From assembly GCF_004217545.1 (NCBI RefSeq), contig NZ_SHKY01000001.1:6510001-6574000 (forward strand): a stretch of DNA of 64,000 nt. Reading direction: 5' to 3'. The DNA is from Krasilnikovia cinnamomea. GTDB lineage: Bacteria > Actinomycetota > Actinomycetes > Mycobacteriales > Micromonosporaceae. A program made the position numbers and the translations under genes. How positions within the stretch are numbered: the first letter of the stretch is position 1; each line of letters starts with the position of its first letter. Below, piece after piece: positions 25,199 to 33,211 of this stretch. Under the pieces are notes generated by a model. That model was not told where the DNA came from, ran no database searches, and saw nothing but the letters and a program-made list of their open reading frames with translations.

Positions 25199-25719
25199 TT
25201 CTCCCGTCCCGTCCGCGTGATTTCGCCGAGTTCCGGTGCCAGTTCGCGGAGTCGCCGCAGGGCCGCGTTCGCCTGGCTCTTCACGGTGCCGACCGTGACG
25301 CCCAGGATCTCCGCGGTGCGCGCCTCGGTGAGATCGTCGAAGTAGCGCAGCACCAGCACCGCGCGCTGTCGCGGGGCCAACCGGAACAGCGCCTGCTCGA
25401 GCGCCAGCCGGATCGGCACGTCGTCCGCCGCCCGGTCGCGGCGCGGCGGCTCAGGGACCTGCGCGCTCAGGTGCTCCCGCCGCCACCGCCGCCACCAGGA
25501 CACCGCGTCGCGGTAGATGACCGTGCGCAGGAACGCCTCGGGCTCGCCGTCGCGGACCTGCCGCCACCGCAGCGCCAGCTTCACCAGCGCACCCTGCAAC
25601 AGGTCCTCGGCCAGGTGGTGGTCACCGCAGACCAGGTAGGCCGAGCGCAGCAGCCGGTGCTGGCGGGCCTGGACGAAGGCGACGAACTCCGCCCGCTCGT
25701 CGCCCGACTCGATTTTCAC
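25195..25719 (-). CDS. SigE-family (ECF-like) RNA polymerase sigma factor
   Basis: 174 residues from GTG 25719. Region 2 is seen as FVQARQHRLLRSAYLVCGDH, HLAEDLLQGALVKLALRW and AFLRTVIYRDAVSWWRRW. Region 4 is seen as RLAPRQRAVLVLRYFDDL, then ILGVTVGTVKSQANAALRRL. The length and the YLVCGDHHLAED motif fit the actinobacterial SigE-like subfamily. It directs RNA polymerase to a small regulon, probably including its own operon. Its stop overlaps the membrane-protein gene, implying a sigma/regulator pair. A duplicated 17-bp sequence lies 41 bp upstream of the start. Confidence 0.92.
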   Translation of the reverse strand: MKIESGDERAEFVAFVQARQHRLLRSAYLVCGDHHLAEDLLQGALVKLALRWRQVRDGEPEAFLRTVIYRDAVSWWRRWRREHLSAQVPEPPRRDRAADDVPIRLALEQALFRLAPRQRAVLVLRYFDDLTEARTAEILGVTVGTVKSQANAALRRLRELAPELGEITRTGREK

Positions 25720-25759
25720 ACCGGTCTAACGCGGGAGGACCGGCGAATGGTTGGCTCTC

Positions 25760-25793
25760 CTTGCCTAGAACTACGACTTGCCTAGAACTACGA
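25760..25793. repeat. 17-bp perfect tandem duplication
   Basis: CTTGCCTAGAACTACGA occurs twice back to back in the 83-bp gap between the carboxylase stop and the sigma factor start. It may be a slippage duplication or paired binding sites for the sigma promoter. The sequence is less GC-rich than its surroundings. Confidence 0.75.
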
Positions 25794-25802
25794 CGGAAAT
25801 GC

Positions 25803-28800
25803 TCAGCGCTTCATGGCGTGGTCGATGGCCTCGATGATCCGTGGCCGCAGGTCGGCGGTGCTGACGATGGCGTCCACCGAGCCGACCTCGACCGCGCGCT
25901 GGATGCTGTGCACCCGGTCGAACTCGGCGGCCACCTCGCCCAGCTTCTCCGCGCGCACCGCCGAATGCGTCTCGGCCAGCCGCGCGTTCAGCGCCGCGCG
26001 CTCGGCGCCGCTGGCCGCGCCCACCTGCGCCTGCAGTTCGGTGACTCGCGGGTCGTTCGCGGTGCGGCTGTTCACCTCGCCGGAGAACACCACGGCCGCG
26101 GCCGGGGCACCACCCAGCACCGACGCGAACGAGCCTTCGAGGGCCAGCACGGTCATGTTCGGGTTGAGCGCCTTGGAGAACACCACGAACGCGCCGCCGT
26201 GGTAGCGGGAGATCACGCAGAACACGATCGGGCCGTCGAAGTTGACGATCGCCCGGCCGATCTCCGCGCCGTACTCCAGCTGCAGCTTGCGCATCGACTC
26301 CGGTGAGCCGTCGAACCCGGACAGGTTGGCCAGCACCACCAGCGGCCGGTTGCCCGACGCCGAGTTGATCGCCCGGGCGGTCTTCTTCGACGACAGCGGG
26401 AACAGCGTGCCCGCCGTGTAGGTGTCCGGACCGTCGGTGGGCGGGAAGCCGCGCCGGGGCACCGACCGCGACTCGATGCCGATCAGGCAGACCGGCCAGC
26501 CACCGATGTGGACGTCCTGCACCGCGGAGGTGTCCGCGTCGGCCATCCCGGCCCAGCGTTCCAGCACCTGGTGATCCTGGTCGGCGAGGGCGCGCATCAC
26601 CGTACGGATGTCGAAGGGCTTCTTGCGGTCCGGGTTGTGCTCGGCCGAGAAGATCTGCCCGACCGTGGTGAAGTCGCTGCCCGCCACCGCGTGCGGGAAC
26701 GTGGAGATGTCCCGGTCGGCAGGGTCGTCCGTGGCCGCCCGCCGCGGGCCCGCCTCGCCGGGCACCACGTACGTGTGGTCGTAGTGGGCCATCAGCACGT
26801 CGCGGGCGGCGTTCAGGTCGGGTGCCCAGTACTGCGCCTGACCGTTGGGACCCATCACCCGGTCGTAGCCGCCGATGCCGAAGTTGTCCTCCGCCGACAC
26901 GCCGCCGGAGAAGTCCAGCGACTGCTTGCCGGTGAGCACCATCGCCGAGTCCGGCGTCATCACCAGGATGCCCTTGGTGTGCATCAGCATCGTGGCCTCG
27001 GCGTTCCAGTACGGCTGGGCGCCCACGTTGATCCCGGCGACCACGACGTTGATCTCCCCGCCGTCCTGGGTGAACGTGACGATCCGCTTGAGCGCGGCCG
27101 CGACCCAGTCCATGTTCTCGGTGCCCGAGTTCATCGAGATCCGCGCGCCCGCCGACAGCGCGAACCACTCCAGCGGGACCCGCATCGACTCCGCCAGGTC
27201 CAGCGCGGCGATGACCCGCGCGCACTCCGGCTCGGACAGCGCGCCCAGCGCCTTGGTCGGGTCGCCGAGCAGCACCACGCGGGTGACGCCCTCGGGGTGG
27301 CGTACGGTCCGCGTGGTGACCACCCCGGCCACCAGCGCCGCGGTGTTGCGGCCCTTCGGGCGCGTCACCGGCACCAGCGTGCCCTCGTCGCCCAGATCGT
27401 GCTCGGTGAACGTGCCGTCCGGCCCGGCCAGCAGGTCCGTCAGCTCGTACGGGTAGACGTTGCCGCGCCGCGCCGCCTGCAGGACCTTCTGCCGGTAGTC
27501 GTCTAGCGGGCGCACCGGTTCGGTGGACGGCTCGCCGATGTGCAGCTGCGCGCCGTTGCCGGGATCGAGGGTGACCCGGACCGCGACCTCGGTGAGATCG
27601 CCGCCGGGGGTGCGGCGCCGGGCGAGGAACTGGACCTCCTCCAGGCCCGCCCCCGCCGTGGTGGGCAGGATGCGCTGCACCAGCGCCTTCAGGTCGTGGG
27701 TCGGCAGCTCCGTCGGCGGCCAGACGTACATCATGATGCGGTTGGTGTCGTACCGCTTGTTCTGCGGGCGCTGCGCCTGGACGTCGCGGATCGCGTCCAG
27801 CGCGGCAGCGGCGGTGTTCTCCAGCGCGGGCAGCGCGACCAGCCGGCCGTCGGTGTCGCGCAGCGGCGTGAGGTCGCGGACCTGGGCCATCGCGATGAGC
27901 CGCTCGTCGGCCGGGTTGCTGCGGGCGACCGCCTTGAACAGGTAGACCTCCTCGTCGACCGACGGCAGCCGGGTGAGGACGAACTCGGCCAGCCGCTGCA
28001 GTTGCAGCCGCCGGGCGATCTGCGGGTGCAGGCCCCGGATCAGCCGGTCCTCCTCCAGCCCGGACCCGCCGGGCCGGAACGTGAAGTGATGGTGGATGAC
28101 GCCGCTGGTCCCGGCGACCGTGACGGTGATCCGGCGCAGCGCCTGCGTCTGCGGTGCGGAGGCCAGCACCTCGGCCAGCCGGACGGCCGTCGCGTCGGCG
28201 TCCGGCTGGTCGTCCCACCGCACGTAGACGTCGGCGACCAGGCCGCGCTCGGTGACACCGGCGGCGAATGTGCCGATCGCCCCGACGGCCCTCGGCAGGG
28301 CCTCGACGTCCACCGCGGTGGTGACCACGCGGGTCACACCGCTGGTGCCGGTGTGCTCGGCGGTGACGAACCGGCAGCCCGCGGCGTCGCGCGTGGCGAC
28401 CTGCGACAGCCCCCGGTTGCCGTAGTAGCGGCGGGTCAGCACCTCCAGCAGCGGCGCGTGGTCGCGCCCGGCCCGGCCGATCCGCTGGCCGATCAGCCGG
28501 ACCAGCGGCTCGGCGCTGGCCACCATGGCCTGGATCCGCTCGGCGCGGTCGGGGGCGTGCGGGTTCCGGTCGAGGTGGCGCAGGTGGTCGCGGACCTCGA
28601 CGTAGACCTTGGCCCGGTTGCGGCGCAGCAGCGGCTGGGCGAACCAGCGGAAGACCACGCCACGGGCCAGGTCCGACACGGCGGGGAAGCGCACCTGGGT
28701 GGCCTCGATCAGGTGTTCCAGGGTGAGCCCGGCGCGCGCGGCCAGCGGTTCGGGCGGCGTCGGCCCGGCCAGCCACTGCCGCAGCAGCTCGGAGACGATC

Positions 28801-31283
28801 GCGACGTCGGCCGACACCCGCCGCTGGGCGAGGAAGATGCGGAAGACCGCGTCCTCCAGTTCCGGCGTACGGTCGAGGTCGCTCACCCCGTAGTGCCCGA
28901 GCACCTGCCGCAGCCGGGCCTGGAACTCGTCGGTGACCCCGGCCCGCTCGACGTCGAGGCTGCGCAGGTAGCTGTGGAAGTTCTCGCGCGGGCTGTGCAC
29001 CGGGCTGCCCGGCTCGACCTCGACCTCGCCGGCGGGCTTGTTGCGGCTCAGCTCCAGCAGGTCGGCGAGGACGGTCAGCAGTTCCAGCTCGCCGGGCAGC
29101 GGACGGCCGCCCAGCTCGGCCCGGGCCGCCAGGTACCCGGCCAGCACCCGGGTGCGGTCGTGCGGATCGACGTCGTAGCCGAGCAGCAGGCTGCGCAGGT
29201 CCTGCAGGCCGCGCTCGACCCGGACGGTGGCGGGCACGTCGGTGCGCTCCGCGGGCAGGTCGAGCTCGACGGCGTCGCCGGACGCGTCGGCGTCCGCGGA
29301 AGCCTCGTCGCCGAGCGGCTCCAGCCGCATCAGCGGCGCCCCCGTCTCGACCTGGCTGCCCACCGAGACCGGGCACTCGCGGACCCGGGCGCGGAACGGG
29401 GCGCGCAGCACGTTCTCCATCTTCATGCTTTCCAGCACCACGATCGGCGCGCCCGCCTCGACCTCGTCGCCGACCGCCAGCGGCGTCGCGACGACCAGCG
29501 CGGGGGCGGGGGAGCGGACCACACCGCCCTCGTCGCGGCTGATCCGGTGGGTGACGCCGTCGACCTCGACCAGGTGTACGGGCCCGTGCGTCGCCGTGAT
29601 CAGCCGGAACCGGTGCCCGTTGACCGCCAGCTGGCCGCTGTGCTCGTCGAAGCGCTCGATTTCGACGTCGACGGAGCGCACGTCGCCGCCGGCCGAGATG
29701 CCGACCCGGAAGCGCTTGCGGCCGACCCGGGCGACCTGGACCCGGTAGCCGACGCCGCGCAGCTTGAGGTCCAGCGGGCGGCCGCTCTCGTGCTGCACCT
29801 GCGGGCGCCCGCCGTGTGCGGTCTCCAGCAGGCGATGGCGGCTGACCTCCTCTTCGTCCTGGTACGCCTCGATGGCGGCGGCGGCCAGGGCGATCGCGGA
29901 GTGCCGGTGGGTGACCAGGCGGCCCTGGGCGCGGACCCGGTCGATCCAGCCGGTGTCGGCGCTGCCGTCGAGCACCTCGGGCTGGTCGAGCAGGTCGAGC
30001 ACGAAGCTCTTGTTGGTGGCGCCGCCCTCGATGATCACCGTGGTCTCGGTCATGGCCCGGCGCAGCCGCCCCAGCGCCTCGTCGCGGTCCCGCCCGTACG
30101 CAATGATCTTGGCAATCATGGAGTCGAACGCGGCCGGGATGGTGTCGCCCTCCGAGACGCCCGTGTCCACCCGGATGCCCGGCCCGGCGGGCAGCGCCAG
30201 CCGCGCGATGCGCCCCGGCGCGGGGGCGAAGTCCCGGTCCGGGTCCTCGGCGTTGAGGCGCGCCTCCACGGCGTGCCCGCTCTCGACCGGCTGCTCACCG
30301 GTGAGCCGCCCGCCGGACGCCACGTGCAGTTGCAGCTTGACCAGGTCGGTGCCCGTGGTGATCTCGGTGATCGGGTGTTCGACCTGCAGCCGCGTGTTGA
30401 CCTCCAGGAACGCGAACAGCTTCTCGGCGGGCTGGTACAGGAACTCCACGGTGCCCGCGCCCCGGTAGTCCACCGCCAGGGCCAGCCGCACGGCCGCCGC
30501 CTTCAGCTCGGCCGACTGCTGCGGGGCCAGCACCACCGAGGCCGACTCCTCGATGATCTTCTGGTTGCGCCGCTGCACCGAGCAGTCCCGCACGCCCAGC
30601 GCCCAGGCCGTGCCCTGCCCGTCCGCGATGACCTGCACCTCGACGTGGCGGGCGCCGGTGACCAGCCGCTCCAGGAACACCACGCCGGAGCCGAAGGCCC
30701 GCAGCGCCTCCTGGCTGGTCCGCTCGTACGCGTCGGTCAGCTCGTCGTGGGAGGCCACCATGCGGATGCCGCGCCCGCCGCCGCCCGCCGTCGCCTTCAG
30801 CATCAGCGGGTAGCCGATCTCCTCACCGGCGCGCAGCGCGTCCGCCAGCGTGGCGACCTCGCCGCGGCTCCACGCGGCGACCGGCACCCCGACCTCCTCG
30901 GCGATCAGCTTCGCGCCGATCTTGTCGCCGAGCTTGCGCATCGCCTCGGCGCTGGGCCCGACGAAGGTGATCCCGATCCGCTCGCACAGCTCGGCGAACG
31001 CCGGGTCCTCGGCGACGAACCCCCAGCCCACCCACGCGGCGTCGGCGCCGGTCTCCACCAGCGCCCGCTCCAGCACGGCGTGATCCAGGTACGGGCGGGC
31101 CGAGGCGGGACCGAGCGCGTAGCCGACGTCGGCCTGCCGGACGAAGGTCGCGGAGCGCTCCTCGTCGGTGTAGAGGGCGACCGTCTCGATCCGCGTTCCG
31201 GTCTCGGCCGAAAGGTCCCGTACGGCGTGGATGAGCCGCATCGCGGCCTCCCCGCGATTGACGATCGCGACGCGCTTGAACAC
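25803..31283 (-). CDS. Single-chain multidomain acyl-CoA carboxylase
   Basis: 1826 residues; GTG 31283 follows GAGGAGAG at good spacing (MFKRVAIVNRGEAAMRLIHA). Domains in order: biotin carboxylase (~1-445, with ATP-grasp loop KATAGGGGRGIRMV); a linker; biotin carrier domain with VLESMKMENVLR, biotin on K621; a ~550-residue middle region; and a fused beta/alpha carboxyltransferase (~1200-1800, including FSGGVSAEDNFGIGGYDRVM and SVPRRGFPPTDGPDTYTAG). It should carboxylate acetyl-CoA or another acyl-CoA to a malonyl-CoA-type product. Most actinobacteria use separate AccA and AccD/PccB subunits; this one-polypeptide form recalls eukaryotic ACC. Substrate range is unknown. Confidence 0.88.
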   Translation of the reverse strand: MFKRVAIVNRGEAAMRLIHAVRDLSAETGTRIETVALYTDEERSATFVRQADVGYALGPASARPYLDHAVLERALVETGADAAWVGWGFVAEDPAFAELCERIGITFVGPSAEAMRKLGDKIGAKLIAEEVGVPVAAWSRGEVATLADALRAGEEIGYPLMLKATAGGGGRGIRMVASHDELTDAYERTSQEALRAFGSGVVFLERLVTGARHVEVQVIADGQGTAWALGVRDCSVQRRNQKIIEESASVVLAPQQSAELKAAAVRLALAVDYRGAGTVEFLYQPAEKLFAFLEVNTRLQVEHPITEITTGTDLVKLQLHVASGGRLTGEQPVESGHAVEARLNAEDPDRDFAPAPGRIARLALPAGPGIRVDTGVSEGDTIPAAFDSMIAKIIAYGRDRDEALGRLRRAMTETTVIIEGGATNKSFVLDLLDQPEVLDGSADTGWIDRVRAQGRLVTHRHSAIALAAAAIEAYQDEEEVSRHRLLETAHGGRPQVQHESGRPLDLKLRGVGYRVQVARVGRKRFRVGISAGGDVRSVDVEIERFDEHSGQLAVNGHRFRLITATHGPVHLVEVDGVTHRISRDEGGVVRSPAPALVVATPLAVGDEVEAGAPIVVLESMKMENVLRAPFRARVRECPVSVGSQVETGAPLMRLEPLGDEASADADASGDAVELDLPAERTDVPATVRVERGLQDLRSLLLGYDVDPHDRTRVLAGYLAARAELGGRPLPGELELLTVLADLLELSRNKPAGEVEVEPGSPVHSPRENFHSYLRSLDVERAGVTDEFQARLRQVLGHYGVSDLDRTPELEDAVFRIFLAQRRVSADVAIVSELLRQWLAGPTPPEPLAARAGLTLEHLIEATQVRFPAVSDLARGVVFRWFAQPLLRRNRAKVYVEVRDHLRHLDRNPHAPDRAERIQAMVASAEPLVRLIGQRIGRAGRDHAPLLEVLTRRYYGNRGLSQVATRDAAGCRFVTAEHTGTSGVTRVVTTAVDVEALPRAVGAIGTFAAGVTERGLVADVYVRWDDQPDADATAVRLAEVLASAPQTQALRRITVTVAGTSGVIHHHFTFRPGGSGLEEDRLIRGLHPQIARRLQLQRLAEFVLTRLPSVDEEVYLFKAVARSNPADERLIAMAQVRDLTPLRDTDGRLVALPALENTAAAALDAIRDVQAQRPQNKRYDTNRIMMYVWPPTELPTHDLKALVQRILPTTAGAGLEEVQFLARRRTPGGDLTEVAVRVTLDPGNGAQLHIGEPSTEPVRPLDDYRQKVLQAARRGNVYPYELTDLLAGPDGTFTEHDLGDEGTLVPVTRPKGRNTAALVAGVVTTRTVRHPEGVTRVVLLGDPTKALGALSEPECARVIAALDLAESMRVPLEWFALSAGARISMNSGTENMDWVAAALKRIVTFTQDGGEINVVVAGINVGAQPYWNAEATMLMHTKGILVMTPDSAMVLTGKQSLDFSGGVSAEDNFGIGGYDRVMGPNGQAQYWAPDLNAARDVLMAHYDHTYVVPGEAGPRRAATDDPADRDISTFPHAVAGSDFTTVGQIFSAEHNPDRKKPFDIRTVMRALADQDHQVLERWAGMADADTSAVQDVHIGGWPVCLIGIESRSVPRRGFPPTDGPDTYTAGTLFPLSSKKTARAINSASGNRPLVVLANLSGFDGSPESMRKLQLEYGAEIGRAIVNFDGPIVFCVISRYHGGAFVVFSKALNPNMTVLALEGSFASVLGGAPAAAVVFSGEVNSRTANDPRVTELQAQVGAASGAERAALNARLAETHSAVRAEKLGEVAAEFDRVHSIQRAVEVGSVDAIVSTADLRPRIIEAIDHAMKR

Positions 31284-31386
31284 CGGCTGACTCTCCTCGC
31301 AGTGCTGCAACTCCTGGGACGCCGGGGTGCCGGAACGTCGCGGCCCCTTTCTACACCGGGACAGCGCGTTCTGAGACCCCTAATCG

Positions 31387-31415
31387 CCCCTACGGCCTCC
31401 CTCAGACCGTAGGGG
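31387..31415. promoter_or_regulatory. Perfect inverted repeat CCCCTACGG-N11-CCGTAGGGG
   Basis: A 9-bp perfect inverted repeat with an 11-bp spacer (centre-to-centre ~20 bp, two helical turns). It lies in the 265-bp divergent region between the carboxylase start (31283) and the GGDEF gene (31549). The spacing suits a dimeric regulator binding one DNA face. It could control either or both genes; the regulator is unidentified. Confidence 0.6.
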
Positions 31416-31548
31416 TTGGCGGCGAGGCCGCTGAGGGCGGCATGGCACCTGCGCGCGGCGGACCGCCGCCGGGTCCGCGCCCCGCGCACCCGGACTGCAC
31501 CGCAACGGGCCGGGCGAGGGCAACGCGGCGCACCTACCGTTCTGCGCT

Positions 31549-33207
31549 GTGCGTGACAGGGTGCTGAGCGTCAAGGATGCCGCCGAGGCCATCGATCCGT
31601 CGGTGCCGACGGACCGCTTCGCCGATCTCTTCGTCGGGGTGTCTCCGGGTACTCCGCAGGCCGCCGAACGGCTGGCCGCGGGGTTGCACACCCTGGAGAT
31701 GGTCCGGACCGAGGAGCTGCGGACCACCGGGTCGGCGGCCGCGCGGGCCGAACAGCTCGCGCTCACCCTGCACCGGCCCGACCTGCAGATGCGCGCCCGG
31801 CTGATCCGCGCCGACGTGCTGCGCCGCGACGGCGACGCCGCCGAGTCCGGCCGCATCGCCCAGCAGGTGAACGCCTGGGCCACCGAACAGGGCGACGCCT
31901 ACCTCATCGCCCGCAGCCACCTGCTGCTGGCGGGCTTCTTCCGCCATGTGGGTGACCTGGCCGACGCGCTGACCCACGCGGTGCAGGCGGTGGCGCACAC
32001 CGAGCCGGACGTACCGGCGCGGCTGCGCGCCCGGCACCTGCAGGTCCTGGCGATGATGCTGCACGAGAACGGCTCCCCCGAGGAGTCCCAGCGCCGCGCC
32101 GAGCAGGCCCACGACATCGCCGCGGCCGCCGGTGACCACGAGATGGTGCTGCAGATCCTCAACAACATGGCCTACTCGGCGTACGAGAACGGCGAGGAGG
32201 AACGGGTCCAGGAGCTGCTGGCGGAGCTGCAGGCGGTCAGCGCCCGCCACGGCCTGACCCTCGGCGCCCACATCCTCGACACCGTCGCCCGCATCGAGTT
32301 GTCGCGCGGCAACTACGCCGAGGCGGAGGCCGCCCTGCACCCGGTGCTGACCGGCGACGCCGAGTACCTGATCAGTGAGGGCATGATGCTGGCCACCGCC
32401 CTGCTCACGGCGGCCGAGGCGCAGCGGCTGCGCGGGGACTTCCCCGCCGCCCAGGCCACCCTCGACCGCGCCGCCCTGTTGTGCGACGCCCGGGGGGTGG
32501 TAGCCGGGCGGGCACACGTGCGGCACGCCCAGGCCCAGCTGTACGCCGCCACCGGCCGCTACCGCGAGGCGTACGAGGAGTTCGAGCGCTTCTACGCCGC
32601 CATGCAGTCGCTGCTGTCGGCCCAGCGCGAGGCCCGCGCCCGCGCCATGCAGGCGATGTTCGAGAACGAGGAGGCCCGCCGCGACAGCGCCCGGTTCCGG
32701 GAGCTGGCCGAGCGCGACCCGCTCACCGGCCTGTACAACCGGCGCTACATCGACGAACGGCTGGCCATCCTCATCGAGCACGCCATCCGCGCGGGTACCC
32801 CGATCTCGGCGGCCCTGGTCGACCTCGACCACTTCAAGCGGGTCAACGACACGCTCTCGCACGCCACCGGCGACGCCGTACTCATCCAGATCGCCGGCCT
32901 GCTGGCCGACGCGGCGGCCGGGTCCGCGGTCGCCGGGCGCCTCGGCGGCGAGGAGTTCGTGCTCGTCTTCCCCGACATCGGTGCCGAGGAGGCGCACCGG
33001 CGCTGCGAACAGCTGCGCGAGGCGATCGCCGCGCACGACTGGCAGCCGATCACCGGCCGGATGACCGTGACCGCCAGCCTGGGGCTCACCACCGCCGCCA
33101 ACGGCCAGACCAGCCCGTCGGCGCTGCTGGCGGCCGCCGACCGCAACCTGTACGCGGCCAAGCGCACCGGCCGCAACCGGGTCATGGCCGACCCGGTCAC
33201 CCCGTGA
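31549..33207 (+). CDS. TPR-domain diguanylate cyclase
   Basis: 552 residues. An N-terminal ~370-residue helical region shows tetratricopeptide-like repeats (RADVLRRDGDAAESGRIAQQ, LLAGFFRHVGDLADALTHAV, NNMAYSAYENGEEERVQELL). A short coiled segment follows, then a GGDEF domain with the active-site motif GGEEF (466-470) and RDPLTGLYNRRYIDERL. The intact motif predicts synthesis of cyclic di-GMP from two GTP. There are no membrane helices, so the TPR part is probably a protein-interaction sensor in the cytoplasm. The GTG at 31549 lacks a ribosome site; TACCGT 8 nt upstream could be a -10 box of a leaderless transcript. Confidence 0.88.
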   Translation: MRDRVLSVKDAAEAIDPSVPTDRFADLFVGVSPGTPQAAERLAAGLHTLEMVRTEELRTTGSAAARAEQLALTLHRPDLQMRARLIRADVLRRDGDAAESGRIAQQVNAWATEQGDAYLIARSHLLLAGFFRHVGDLADALTHAVQAVAHTEPDVPARLRARHLQVLAMMLHENGSPEESQRRAEQAHDIAAAAGDHEMVLQILNNMAYSAYENGEEERVQELLAELQAVSARHGLTLGAHILDTVARIELSRGNYAEAEAALHPVLTGDAEYLISEGMMLATALLTAAEAQRLRGDFPAAQATLDRAALLCDARGVVAGRAHVRHAQAQLYAATGRYREAYEEFERFYAAMQSLLSAQREARARAMQAMFENEEARRDSARFRELAERDPLTGLYNRRYIDERLAILIEHAIRAGTPISAALVDLDHFKRVNDTLSHATGDAVLIQIAGLLADAAAGSAVAGRLGGEEFVLVFPDIGAEEAHRRCEQLREAIAAHDWQPITGRMTVTASLGLTTAANGQTSPSALLAAADRNLYAAKRTGRNRVMADPVTP

Positions 33208-33211
33208 CCCG

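Noticed and set aside
27540-31412. A 1290-codon open frame on the plus strand
   Set aside because: Antisense to the multidomain carboxylase; composition is low-complexity Arg/Gly/Val and no family motif is present.
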